A stretch of DNA of 64,000 bases. It comes from Hofstenia miamia. Taxonomy: Eukaryota; Xenacoelomorpha; Acoela. Made by a program: the position numbers and the translations under genes. The notes under the pieces are model-generated. The model was not told the DNA's origin and made no database searches. It saw nothing but the letters and a program-made list of their open reading frames with translations. The DNA lies in assembly GCA_004352715.1 (NCBI GenBank), contig SCFE01000059.1, positions 719,021-783,020 of the forward strand. Direction: 5' to 3'. Below, in pieces: positions 12,923 through 32,983 of this stretch. Each line of letters begins with the position of its first letter. Within the stretch, counting starts at the first letter, position 1.

Positions 12923-14873
12923 TATTTTTATTTTAAATCAAAACTATGTTTCTAGTCAGGTATAGAATTGACAAATTCCATAGTAAATTACGTTAACGAA
13001 AAATATATCTGTAATTGAACACGAAGTACATTATACTGATACTAACATGGATCTACGTTAGAAATTTTAAATTGATAATTTAGTATAAAGAACAAACCTA
13101 AGTATTTGTACTTTTATATTATTGGTATGAACTATTCAAAGAGTGCTATTCTCAGTGCCTACTAAAAAGTTACGATGAAGAATTCCATTTCTAAATAAAT
13201 AAACATGAAACTTTCCGTTTTTTCTTCAGGGTCGAATGAGTGATAACAGTTGAATTAAACAGCCTATATCATTTACAATGTTTACTGAGAAACAAACAAA
13301 AATATCTGTTGTACCGATCGGAATGAATCGATCATAGATAACGCTAAAAAAATCAAGCTGATAATGTTTGATATTGCAAGGTGATGCATAGAGATTAGTC
13401 TACGCCATCTCATCAGAGTTGATTCAGTAAAGTTAAATATACTTCTATTAATCTTTGTTTACAATATACCTTTTATTTTCTGGTATAGAAATCTTATATG
13501 AGTCCCTAAACATCATTTCCTGATAAAATTACGGTTTTTAAACAAATTGTGATACATATAAAAAAAGGTTTAAGTGGTCTACTGAAAATACGATTTTTTT
13601 ATTCTTTGAAGTATCTAGTGTTACCGTGATATAGCGATTCTAAGTTTATATGACATAAACAAGTCATTTATGATATCGCCTGTCATATCATAATCAAATT
13701 TCATTTTGTTTATTATTTTAAAATGTCTATACTTCAGTCAACTATTCCTGTACCAGATGTGTTTTAAATTGGTTAACCCAAATGATTGTCGAACTTCGAA
13801 AGTCAGTCTATAATTTTTAGATCTAAGCCGTTAACCATATCAGCCTGTTTTTTAAATGGACAAACTCATCTCAAGTAGCTACAAAGTATGTTTTTCGCCA
13901 ATATTGATTCTGCAAAGCGTAACATCAGAAGAAAATATTTTCTGCAATTTCAGCTACAGAACCATTATTTCTTTGTTGTTGGCTGATTTTTAAATTATTT
14001 GAAAACAATTTAATGTCTTGAATTTGACAATGGCTGTTCAAAGTGTAATGTTCGTTTTTGTATTGTTGCTTTGCTGTATTTCAAAATGTTGCACTGGATT
14101 AAAAATTGCAATTCAGTGTTGTGTTCATGTATATAGTATAATCATTTTATTCATATCACAAACTCTGTTTTACGACAATTTGCCTCTGCCTTTTAAAAGC
14201 ACCGACCTACTCTGAGCAACCATATTTTAAAATTAAGAAAATAATGCTGGTACCTTTTTATAAATACGAAAACATATAAAATTCTAAAATTAAAGTCTTT
14301 GAAATATTTGTAGAAAGTAGAATGGCCGTTTGAGGTGAATATGAAGCTGGTGGTTTTGTAAACTTAAAATGTGTTTTCGCTCTTTGAAACAAGCTTTCTT
14401 CATTATTGAATAAAAGTAAAAAGGATAGCAGCGTTCTGGTGTATCAAATCAAATATTTACTACGTTTTGCACAATCCTTATTTTTACATGGTGTTAATTT
14501 ACTGTCTTTCTCAATTCCATAAAATGTAGATTTGCAGCTATTCAGGAAGATGGTAATTTCCTGAGATAGATTCTATTAACTCCATATTTACATTTTCAGT
14601 ATAAGTTTAAAATATTTGTTCTGTACTAGGCCTTTAATTTTGCAGCCATCGGACATGGTGCTGATATTTTTTATACTCTTATTAATTCTTTTTTCCTACA
14701 TTATATTTGATTTCTTTATTTAGAACCCATTAACGTGCAAAAACAAATTACTTTAAATACTTGACCCATATACTTCTCGAAAGAGTGTCTGCTATCGAAA
14801 ACTTAATTCGCACTTTATGTTGTAGTTAAATTTTAATATAACTCTACCTTCAACAATTATATATTTTATTTAG
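12923..14873. other. AT-rich sequence upstream of the first BACE exon found
   Basis: I looked for the preceding BACE exon (expected to end in GG at a phase-0 donor) and for a DTGS exon, and found neither. An open frame at about 14030-14130 gives a hydrophobic MAVQSVMFVFVLLLCC start; it is not connected to any exon. Confidence 0.4.
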
Positions 14874-22549
<7,676 letters not shown>

Positions 22550-22592
22550 AATATTTGTGGGTTGTTGTGTTAAATATTTTCTTGTCAAAGCC

Positions 22593-22598
22593 AATAAA
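22593..22598 (+). terminator. BACE: polyadenylation signal of BACE
   Basis: AATAAA lies 44 nt after the TGA stop, a normal position for a short 3' UTR. Confidence 0.7.
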
Positions 22599-22652
22599 TT
22601 ATATTATAAATCTTTTAAAACTTGTATAGCTAATTTACATATTGTAGTGACA

Positions 22653-22998
22653 ACATTTAATACAGGGGTCGGGTCAAATTTATGCCAGGTCGGGTTAAAT
22701 GATTTTTCTTTAAATCGGGTCATGTCAGGTAATCAATAACATTGACTTAATTGTTCGTTACATGTATAGGTTTTAGCACTATATTGAACAATTGAAAGGT
22801 GCGTTACATGTAACTGTTTTGTTGCCTGACCACCAATGCATAGCAAATAATTAGTTTTGGCTTGCTAGTTTTGTCTGAAAACACATAATTTTGTTGTTTT
22901 GGTGCAGTCGAGTCAAATTTATGAAGGCGAATCGGGTCGGGTCCAAAAAGTTTGACCCGTCTTTCATACAGTGGCTTCATATTTAGTATATTGCAAGC
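22653..22998. repeat. GGGTC-rich repeat, possible decayed inverted-repeat element
   Basis: GGGTCGGGTCAAATTTATGCC near the left and AAATTTATGAAGG...GGGTCGGGTCC, then GACCCG, near the right. Boundaries and target duplication unclear. Confidence 0.35.
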
Positions 22999-24605
22999 TT
23001 CCATGTGATCGCAGTTAGGCATCATAATTTTCATAGCTCTTTTCTATACTCGTTCAATTTTTCTTCCTTGGCCCATAGTTAGAGCATGATTCAATACAGG
23101 CGAAGAATATTCTAAGACAGGCCGAATTATAGTAGTTTATATCACAGCAATTTCTGCGTTAGCAATGTCGAAAAGTTTTCAAATATCATCTCAGGTTATA
23201 CGATAAATGATCGTTAATTAAGTAATTCGGTGAAAAATATAGTGGAATTTCTGTGTGTTGACTAGTTATTTTAAGTGCAAATAGGAGATGCTGAGTTCTG
23301 CCCACTGCAAATAAACACAATTAAGGGGCCCACCTGAAAAAAATATTAATGCCACATGATGTATAATTAGTAAAGCATCATATTGTCACGAAAAAGTCAA
23401 ATTTGAAAATTTAGTGAATAACTGTGTTTTGCCAGATGACAGCAGAATTGATAGTTGAAGTATCTTGGCGCAATTGATCACTAATATAATTATTTCCATA
23501 TTGTAGCAGCTTTAATTATTTGGTAAACCTTAATTATTAGAAATGGCAAAAACATCCATTAATTAGGTATCTATTGCGGGAACAACATCACCATTCCAAG
23601 ATAATCAACCTAAAAATTTTTAGAGACATTTGGTTTTGAAAAATGTCAGAAAATGAATTTCTTTCAAATCAAAATTTTTAGATTGAATTAATTCATAAAT
23701 GTAATTTTCCACCAACATAATTTATTGACAATTAAAATCAGTAATCCTACAGTCAATTACCTGCCCCCCCCACCTCCCCCACCTTTAAGTGATAAGGTAA
23801 TGTCTCCAAAATTAGAAATATTTAGCATTTTAACAGTATTCTGTGTAATATTTACTTTGAGGAAACTATTTGATTTATGGAAAATAATGTTTGTAGCTTT
23901 TTGCCATTATAACGACATCCTGAAAGAAAAGTAAGCTTTGTGCGTTGATACTATGAATTTATTAAGGCATTAAAATATGAAATACATTCCGTTTAAAGCA
24001 AGATAGTGTCTTAGAAATAAAAAATTCCCTTTAATGGAAGAGCAGACATTATCTCATTAATTCCGAGAAATCTGGCAGAAATGTCAATTAGAAAACAGAC
24101 AATGCTGTAATTGAAATTTACAAATTAGAATGTTAAAGCATTACGAGGATTGTATCTAAAATTCATTTAACATGTCGTTGAGTTACCTTTTATCTAACAA
24201 TTGCTTGATAATTTGATGCGCCATGACATTGGAGTAGTCTAGTATATTCAAGTATTTAGCAACATGTTCATGCTGGATCACAGCAAGTAAGCATTCGGAA
24301 TTTTCAGGACTGGACTAGACTGAACTGATACATTTAAAGACAAGGACCAATTCCAATTTTTGTGAGGACCATGGAAATATTAAATTCATGTTAGACTTTA
24401 TATACTCAAAGATCTATATACGTGTACATACATATATTTGGCGCTTTGTAAGTAATAGTTATTGTTCATGTTTGGTATTTTACATATAAATTTGCAAACA
24501 CTCTCTCTAGAAATAATTTGCAATTCTGGCTCCACAGCTTTCAAGAAATCGTTATCAAAGATTAATTTGGGAAGGAAGGCCAATTCATTGGGAGAAAATT
24601 GAATT
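22999..24605. other. intergenic AT-rich sequence, nothing recognised
   Basis: A C-run at 23763-23787 gives a polyproline frame that is low complexity, not a gene. Confidence 0.5.
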
Positions 24606-24652
24606 AGAGTAATCAAAAGGAACAATTGGTGGATCAAATATTCGGTGTAGGT

Positions 24653-25166
24653 CAGACTTGGCAACGAGACGAGCTTCTAACGAGCCGAGCTGAGCCGAGC
24701 CGAGCCAAGCCGAGGTTGAGCACAGCATTTGATATACAACGAGCCCAAAACGAGCCTATTTTAGGCAAAGCAAGTTTATAGTTCTGCTTGTTAATTTGAT
24801 TATGGAGATTTTTCTTATTTTTTGCAGTTACTATGCCTTTGCTATAATCTTATTTAAGAAATGTTTATTAAATAATAGGAAGAGCTATATAAAAAATTCT
24901 TTGAGCACATGATTTTTAAAACAATANNNNNNNNNNNNNNNNNNNNNNNNNNNNNTTTCTATAATCTTATTTAAGAAATGTTTATTAAATAATAGGAAGA
25001 GCTATATAAAAAATTCTTTGAGCACATGATTTTTAAAACAATACCGAGCTAAAACGAGCCTCATTCAAAGATCTTATGTGGCGAGCCGAGCCGAGCCGAA
25101 CTTACACAAAATTTAAACGAGCTAAGCCGAGCCGAGCTTGGAAATGTCGTCTCGTTGACAAGTCTG
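24653..25166. mobile_element. hAT-like element with GAGCC repeats, nested in the retrotransposon
   Basis: The ends are CAGACTTGGCAACGAGACGA and, in reverse, CAGACTTGTCAACGAGACGA (19 of 20 matching). The flanks GTGTAGGT (24645-24652) and GTCCAGGT (25167-25174) match 6 of 8. Subterminal GAGCC/GAGCCGAGC repeats lie inside both ends. Removing the element and one flank restores the reading frame of the surrounding reverse transcriptase. The 29-N gap at 24927-24955 lies inside. Confidence 0.85.
24842..25043. other. 29-N gap flanked by an identical 85-bp sequence
   Basis: 24842-24926 and 24959-25043 are the same sequence on either side of N at 24927-24955; likely overlapping contig ends that were not merged. 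Confidence 0.9.
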
Positions 25167-25840
25167 GTCCAGGTCATCTGATAATCTTCGTGCCGTAAAT
25201 AGTAAGCAAATTGTTTAAGTATGCAGATGACTCCAATGATACCATTCCTTGTCAAAGATTCCATGCAAAATTTAACAGTACTAGAAGAATATAATCACAT
25301 TTAAACATTAATATAAAATTCCAATTTTAAAACCAATACTAAGAAAAGCAAGTACATTTGATTTTCTTTAAAATATCATCCGCTTTGCTCTTGTGATCAA
25401 AATGGACTTCCATTTGAATTAGTGAAATCTGTAAAAATTCTTGGAGTTTACTTCGATAATAATTGCAAATTTACATCGCATGATGAACAATTATTATCAA
25501 GGTTGAACAGTCTTACATATATATTTAAAGATCTCATCATTACAAAAGTACCAATAAAAGATCAAAGTACAGCATTTGCATCACTTGCTATAAGTAAAAT
25601 TAGATATGCTCTACCGGCATATGGCAGTGATAATAATTTCTTAAGGAATATAAATAATTATCTAATGAAGTTCTACAATAAAGGTTATACATCAAAACTT
25701 TATTCCTCAAAAAATTTGTTAAAGAAAATAGATAAAAAATTGATAAACAAAATTATTAAGAATAAACAGCATCCATTATACACTTATTAAGAACTGAGAC
25801 ATCTAATAGAAAGATTTTAAGCCAAAAGATTTAAAATGAT

Positions 25841-27869
25841 TAAATTACAAGATTATCCCCAACAAATGGCACGCCTATCAGTATTTCAATTAAAGAAATT
25901 TTCAGATTTAAATGTTTACAATATATGTGTACTTAATTATATTTACATAATATTGAAGAAATTGAAAGAAAGGGACGCCCAATGTGTAGTAGGCCACCAC
26001 TGTTCAATTCTTTTCAGAAATGCAACTTTGTAAATTTCAAACATGTTCAAACGCCCAAGTTTAAAGGCATGGAACTGCTCTGAATATTTCTACTAATTAT
26101 TTTGAAATAAGGATAATGATATTGTAGTTCTTAATAGGCATTAACCTAGCTGACATGTGGCAGGAGGTGCTTGAGCCCCTTGATAGGACTCCTGAATTTT
26201 ATGGGTCCACCCCTTACCAAAATACTAGTATTAATATACGAACATATAGTACATGACCAAGTGCAGATTGCTGCATATTAATACTCATATAAATAATAGA
26301 GCATTGTATATGCCAATATATTTTATAATCAATTGGAATGAAATTTTAAAGAAAACAACTTTAATCTGTTAGGAGCAATATATTTTTTAATTTTTATATA
26401 ATTTTGCAAAAGTTTTCTTAAGAAAGCTTAAGAAGTGGAGAGGTACATGTGTTTCATAAAAAATATTGATTTGTTTGTATCAATTTCCCATAAAGTTCTA
26501 ATTATATGAGATAAGAAATTTTTCAACCCTAAATTTCATTTCTAAAACAATATGTTAAATTAAATGAACGCTTTCAAAAGCTTCATGCTTAGATAAAAAC
26601 TAATAGTTTTCACCACACAGCATCTACATTATCCAATAACCTAGATAATGAAATTATAATCGATATATATTACAAGAAATTCAGAGAAAAATTGCACACA
26701 TTCCGCTTTTATAGACAATGCATACTTAGCGACAATAACACACTACACTTTTTCAAAAATTCTGTTTAGCGCTAGAAACCACGCATATATGCACTCACAC
26801 ACATATTTATATTACTTATATTTTTTATTATTTTGGTAAATACATGTAGCTGGTAGTTTGTAGTTTTGAATTTGTTTTATACAGCAATAAAATTGATTTG
26901 ACTCTTAATTCGTTACAAATCAGTTTGGACTATGCAGTAGAAATATAAACATTTATAGACTTCCGATAGAGCTTCTATGTGCTATCAATGCAACTTTCTC
27001 TATAGAAGAAGAAAAAAAACTATTCAGAAATTGTTTGGAAAATTGCTTGTTAATTACCCAGATAAATATTTTCGTGAGAAACTTCTTAGATCATTAATAT
27101 TTTTAAATTCAATCAAAAATGATACGCATGAATAAATGAGTTCATCAATAAATCTCGGTACATAAGGTTTACTGTGATTTATATCAGATTAATTAAAAAT
27201 GGTATTCAATCGCATCTCAGTTTTGTGAAGATTTCCGAAATTGTTTAGAATCCAAAAAAATTTAATAATCGCAATCTAAGCCCTTGAAATATTGTGCTTG
27301 CAATTGAAAATAATGACATATTTTAAGTACTTATTTATTTTTATTGGAATAATGAATTACTTTAATTCGGTTCAGCTTCGGATCCAAAACTCAATAATTT
27401 TTAAAAATTACGATTTGGGTATTTCTTCAAATCCTCAGCAATTACTCTTATGTACTTTGAAAAGCTCAAAGGTGATCGCCTAGGTGATCGTTGTGGGCTC
27501 TGCCCCACAGACTTCTGTACAATTTCTACAATTGCTGTGTGCAAGTTCTGGGTTGTCTAGCATTACACGAAATATTTCTTGCTACGAAATATTTTTGTCG
27601 CGCGATGGCGTACGAAAATTGATTTTGCGTGCTATCTTAATAAATGGCATAAAAAATATTTTTAGCGATTTCTCTAAATTGGTCTGAACTTTTTTGACTT
27701 CATATAATTAATGTGAAAACCTTGTAAATTTCACAATTCTAACCTTGTTTTCAAGAGGTATGTTGATAAAAGTTCCTGATAGTGCCAAATGCCCCACACC
27801 CCAAATTTGCTCCCAATACAGCCCATTTTTGAAAATTCTTACCAATATGAGTGTCTACCCTAGAATGAT
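25841..27869. other. intergenic sequence, nothing recognised
   Basis: Two adjoining open frames (27292-27483 and 27484-27687) are not recognisable. The stretch 27475-27640 is richer in G+C and contains AAATATTTCTTGCTACGAAATATTT, an imperfect hairpin. Confidence 0.4.
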
Positions 27870-28258
27870 ACTAAATTCACATTGCATCAATTCATAATTC
27901 AGGCATGAAATGGATAAGGGCCATCAGACTTGGTATCGTTGAAGACTACAATCCAATTCGAAAGATTATCAAGCATAGAGATGACAAATAATATCATTCA
28001 ATCACAACAAATCCATTGTATCCGCTCTCCTGCTTTTTGAATATGAGGAAATCNNNNNNNNNNNNNNNNNNNNNACTAAATTCACATTGCATCAATTCAT
28101 AATTCAGGCATGAAATGGATAAGGGCCATCAGACTTGGTATCGTTGAAGACTACAATCCAATTCGAAAGATTATCAAGCATAGAGATGACAAATAATATC
28201 ATTCAATCACAACAAATCCATTGTATCCGCTCTCCTGCTTTTTGAATATGAGGAAATC
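27870..28258. other. 21-N gap flanked by an identical 184-bp sequence
   Basis: 27870-28053 is repeated at 28075-28258 across N at 28054-28074; likely an assembly overlap. Confidence 0.92.
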
Positions 28259-29308
28259 GCCTTCAGATGAGAGACTAAGAACACGCCCTTCTTCCCAACT
28301 TTCAACATTTCCCAACCGATTCCTCTGAAACCATAGTTATTGAAGTTTTAATTTTGATTCATTTGTATTGGAATAATCAATATAGTATATTATCAATATT
28401 ATTCTTATTAATATTATAATTATTATTACGGCTACGCTGAACGATTATAGAGGTGGACATAGATTTATACTGGCGGGTTGCGGGCTTCATAAAATTGCGC
28501 GGGTGTGCGCAGATGAGGAAAAATTTTCACTAAACATTGAATTACCATCTATTTTTTGTACGTGAGCATTTTTATCTCTGCTATAATTATTAAATACATG
28601 AGTTGTGCTTATTTTCAAAATAATTCTTATTAATGTCTAACATTATAAATAGCTTATACAATAAATATGCAGTTTTCTAAAAAAAACTTTGTTTCAAGTA
28701 TTTTTGCGATTACTTTACTTTATCTTCCACTTTGACCACTGTGTAGATAAATCGTGATAAGTAAAATGGATTTGTCTCTTAGTCCCCAGTTTTTACCCTA
28801 AAGTCAAAACAATATCAAAATTGAACACTTTTTGTGTCTAAATAGAGTCGCCTTAGTAATCACTAATCATGAGCAAGTTATTTCAAAGTTGTGCTGTCTA
28901 TTTTGAAGCCTGAATACATGAAGAGTGGAAGCTTGCTTTATGAAATTGGTGATGAAATCGAAAAAGCACCATTGAATAATGTAATTTTTGTTTTGGATGC
29001 CTGTAATATGGAAAAAATCAATGTAATCCAATTTGAACATCGTGAAAGTTCATCTTGAAAATGGATCAGCAATGCAAACTGAGGAAAATTCGTGCATAGC
29101 ACCCATATTAACCCTTTGATGACAACAGCACTCTGGTGACCAATACATTTGAAATGACATTTTTTCAAATTGATTATCAAGTTTGTGAATTAACTAACGA
29201 AGATATGTTGAAGAACACCAGAATAATTCATGGAAACATTGATCGTTTTTATTATGAACAATTTTAATAAATTTAATTTTGACAAACTTCATAAGTTCTA
29301 GGAAAGGG
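28259..29308. other. intergenic sequence with an unrecognised coding-like stretch
   Basis: From about 28871 to 29058 the + strand reads an open frame (SYFKVVLSILKPEYMK...LLYEIGDEIEKAPLNN...) ending in TGA, with a coding-like mix of residues but no family I recognise. Possibly a relic of a transposon protein. Confidence 0.3.
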
Positions 29309-29314
29309 TACAGT

Positions 29315-31122
29315 AGTAGTTAAGAAGAGCACGACCCCTTCCCAATGGGAGACCCTGAAGTTCTCATAACACCTGTGGCTATTTGCCACATTGAAGTGAA
29401 GTGATTTGATTGGACGCCATCTAGCGACGAAATATTTTTGACAAAACTAAATTGAGCAAATTAATTTTTTAGGCAATTTTTTCAGACCAAAGTGAGAATT
29501 TTTGATTTTTAGGATTTAGGCAAACTGATATTTTTGATGACAAATTTCACATATGGCGTGTTTGTTGTAGCAATGTTTTAAGGAAAACAATTCATAGATT
29601 GAAAACCCAGATATGATGTGTTATTTGCATTAGAGCGTGTTTCCAAGCGCGTTAATATTGATCAAAACAAATATGCAAGAGGTGGAAAACAATTTCTTTT
29701 GTAATTGTGTATAAATTGTAAAAGCACACATTACAAAACAACTCTGAGGGATAAAGTTCTTAAGCCATGTTTGTTGTAACAACGCTTATACATGCAACAC
29801 TCTGCATTAAGGAAAATAATTCATAGATGTAAAAGCCAACATTTGTATAGACGTATATTTCAACATGTATTAAAATTAATCAAAGATATAGTATGCAAGA
29901 GGTAGAAAACAGCAATTTCTTTAGCAATTGTGTATAAATTTTACTAATGTAAAAGCGCACATTACACAACAACTCTGAGTGATAAAGTTCTTAAGCCATG
30001 TTTGTTGTAACAATGTTTAATCATACAACAAGGAATATAATTGATAGAAGCAAAACTCGTTTCAATGTGGTGATATCCAAATGCAAAGTGGAGAAATATT
30101 CTGCTAAACTTAAGCACTATACTCGTGTGAAATAGACATACATTTTCAAAAACTAGATAGAAATATCCACCAAGCATATGAAATATACCATTGATAAATC
30201 AATAAATTGAAATGTCTGATATACAAGACAAAGACATGTATAAACATTGTTACAACAAACATGGCTTAAGAATTTTACATTAGTAAAATTTATACACAAT
30301 TGCAAAAGTAAAGAAATTGCTGTTTTCTACTTCTTGCATACTATATCTTTGATTAATTTTAATACATGTTGAAATATACGTCTATGCAAATGTTGGCTTT
30401 TACATCTATGAATTATTTTCCTTAATGCAGAGTGTTGCATGTATAAACATTGTTACAACAAACATGGCTTAAGAACTTTATCACTCAGAGTTGTTGTGTA
30501 ATGTGTGCTTTTACAATTTATACACAATTGCTAAAGAAATTGCTGTTTTCCACCTCTTGCATATTTGTTTTGATCAATATTAANNNNNNNNNNNNNNNNN
30601 NNNNNNNNNNNNNNNNNNNNNNNNNNNNNNNNTATTTTAGAGTGAAGATGGAAACTTGAAGATTGTACAATGCTGAACTTTGTCACTCAGAGTCATTGTG
30701 TAATGTATGCTTTTACAATTTATACACAATTGCTAAAGAAATTGCTGTTTTCCACCTCTTGCATATTTGTTTTGATCAATATTAACGTGCTTGGAAACAC
30801 GCTCTAATGCAAATAATACATCATATCTGGGTTTTCAATCTATGAATTGTTTTCCTTAAAACATTGCTACAACAAACACGCCTTAAGTGAAATTTGTCAT
30901 CAAAAATATCAGTTTGCCTAAATTCTAAAAATTAAAAATTCTCACTTTGGTATGAACAAATTGTCTAAAAAACTAATTTGCTCAATTTAGTTTTGTCAAA
31001 AATATTTCGTCGCTAGATGGTGTCCAATCAAATTACTTCACTTCCATGTGGCAAATAGCCACAGGTGTTATGAGAACTTCAGGGTGTCCCATTGGGAAGG
31101 GGTCGTGCTCTTCTTAACTACT
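29315..31122. mobile_element. 1.8-kb foldback element with long terminal inverted repeats and 6-bp target duplication (Polinton/Maverick-like ends)
   Basis: The left arm (29315 to about 30024) is the reverse complement of the right arm (about 30236 to 31122), roughly 95% alike, around a ~210-bp loop. Both ends start AGTAGTTAAGAAGAGCAC. TACAGT flanks it exactly on both sides (29309-29314 and 31123-31128). A 6-bp duplication, 5'-AG ends and inverted repeats of hundreds of bases are hallmarks of Polinton/Maverick elements. No coding sequence is present, so at best a non-autonomous derivative. A 49-N gap (30584-30632) lies in the right arm. Confidence 0.85.
29560..30024. repeat. ~200-230-bp tandem units inside the left arm
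   Basis: Units beginning TTTGTTGTA(G/A)CAA recur at about 29560, 29769 and 30001. Each carries GTGTATAAATT, a CACATTAC block and CTCTGAG(G/T)GATAAAGTTC. The right arm (30236-30900) holds the same units inverted. Confidence 0.75.
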
Positions 31123-31261
31123 TACAGTCACAACGAAGTATGCATTTTGATAAATATTTCACAAAACTTTACTTAACACTATGATTTATAAATGTAATTT
31201 GTTTGAGTACTTTATCAAATTTCGGTTTCAAGTGACCCTATCGTCTGTAAGGGTAAATATG

Positions 31262-32642
31262 CAGGCTTGTCCATTGAACAGATCTTTCTGTCCAATCCTA
31301 TCCAATCCAATAGAAAAATTTTAGAATTTTCCAATTGGAATCCAATTGAATTCCAATCTAAGTTTGAGTTTGCTAATCCACATTTTCTATACGACACACA
31401 TGCCATTTTTTTCTATTAACATAATATTTATTTGAGTATAATACATCTGTGTATCTGATAAAGCCTGAATTTCGCTGGTAGGAATAAAAAATGCAAAATT
31501 CTAAGAATTTTTGTACAGCAATGAGGCTAAAATACGAGATCCTATAGTCGATGAACATCACTCTCAATACTGGAAACCTCTCTGTTAATTTCCCTATTTG
31601 TTTGTTTCTATGTAAAGTTTCAGTTCTAATTATGCTCCTCTCTTAGAATCTTGCGGGAATACCTCCGCAGGATAAGGAGGAATTTTTGAACTGATTTTTT
31701 AAATTTCTGGGAGCAACGATTTAAAATGTTTCATGCATTAATTTTTTATCTGCATTTTAAAAATTTTAAAACTCATTACTGCAAAGATGCATTTCTTAGA
31801 ACTGAAGCATATTAAAAGATTACCTCATCACTAAAATTCCAACCCGCTAAACCCAATGATTTTGAGAATTTTTACTCAAGTCTCGTAGTTGATGTAACAT
31901 CTTTCTTTGAGTCAGAATATAAGAAACATATGCAAGATGCCACGGAAATTCAATGTGATGAAAAATTTGATCGCTCATCATATTGGAAGAATTGCACTTC
32001 CAAAAAACTTAGATAAGTAGTAAGAACCTATTTAACCATATAAGTTTCAGAAATAGCTCCTGATCTAGCGCTTAGTTCAACTGGAAGTACGATTCCTGAT
32101 TGACCCAAACACCTGCACTTTACCCATTTGAGCGAACTCTGAGTTATCAGAAAATACAATATACAATACAGTACAGTTTAAAATCCAGCAATTCATATTT
32201 TATGTTTATGGGTTTTTTCTTGGGAGATTTTCAGAATTCGGTGCTATGTTAATGGGTGACCCATGGGAGTTTCATCAAGTCATTGTCCTGCCACAAGGCT
32301 ATTCCCTCCCTGGTGTTAGTGTAGCGAGATCCTTCAACCAATTGTATGACATTCCTCAGTAAATCATCGTCCTTTAGGAGGAAAAGTAGAATTCTTAAAA
32401 AAAGGAAAATATAATTTATTTAGTTTTTGCATACAATATATACTACAACTACTGATAATTTATTGTCATAAAATGGCGCCAACTATCTATTTGGAATGCT
32501 GCCTAATGTGAGATCACAAATATGCAATGACAATCCAATTGGAATCCAATGAACAGCAAATTTTGCTTGTCCAACCAATTCCAATCCAATTACAATGTCC
32601 AATTGGAATCCAATTAGATTGAAATTCTAATGGACAAGCCTG
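31262..32642. mobile_element. 1.38-kb hAT-like element with perfect 8-bp target duplication
   Basis: The ends CAGGCTTGTCCATT and, in reverse, CAGGCTTGTCCATT are identical. TAAATATG flanks both sides (31254-31261 and 32643-32650). Subterminal copies of CCAATTGGAATCCAATTG lie in both orientations near each end. Inside, 31816-32016 (+) is a 66-codon open frame (...AKPNDFENFYSSLVVDVTSFF...) with coding-like composition but no recognised family. Non-autonomous as it stands. Confidence 0.88.
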
Positions 32643-32983
32643 TAAATATGTCCGTCAAGTTTCAAGCTCAGATATTTCAACTATAGATTATCATATGAAG
32701 ATCACACTAACAATGCATATACTATTGATAACTTGATTGGCTGACAGATAATGGGAGTATTTCTATAATAAATCAACTACATGTATCCTTACAAACACTG
32801 CGCACTGGGATTTTTGTAATTTTATATTCACAAGATATCGTATTTACAAAGTTTCTAAATATTACGTAAATATTTGAAATTAGGATGATATTAAATAGAA
32901 TCCATTAATTGAAAAAAATGTGAAAATATATAAGTAAGAAACTTAACATATTTTGCCCTTCTCCACAATTGGGCCATCCGACT

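Larger units (their letters stand above)
24606..25840 (+). pseudogene. decayed non-LTR retrotransposon reverse transcriptase, split by an insertion
   Basis: Left of 24653 the + strand reads KGTIGGSNIRC. Right of 25166 it continues SSDNLRAVNSKQIV, then after a small frameshift LFKYADDS, the catalytic YADD box of LINE reverse transcriptases. From 25409 a frame reads LPFELVKSVKILGVYFDNNCKF and runs to HPLYTY at 25790, the LGVxxD thumb and the HPLY tail of this class. A second shift follows (LLRTETSNRKIL). Frameshifts and stops show it is inactive; the 5' part of the element is missing or unrecognisable. Confidence 0.82.

Noticed and set aside
14030-14215. Hydrophobic ATG-led frame (MAVQSVMFVFVLLLCC...) as a BACE signal-peptide exon
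   Set aside because: It lies only ~700 bp before an exon from the middle of the protein, with no N-lobe exons between, and no good donor in a matching phase was seen.
23725-23934. Polyproline protein
   Set aside because: The prolines come from a C-rich low-complexity run, with no exon context.
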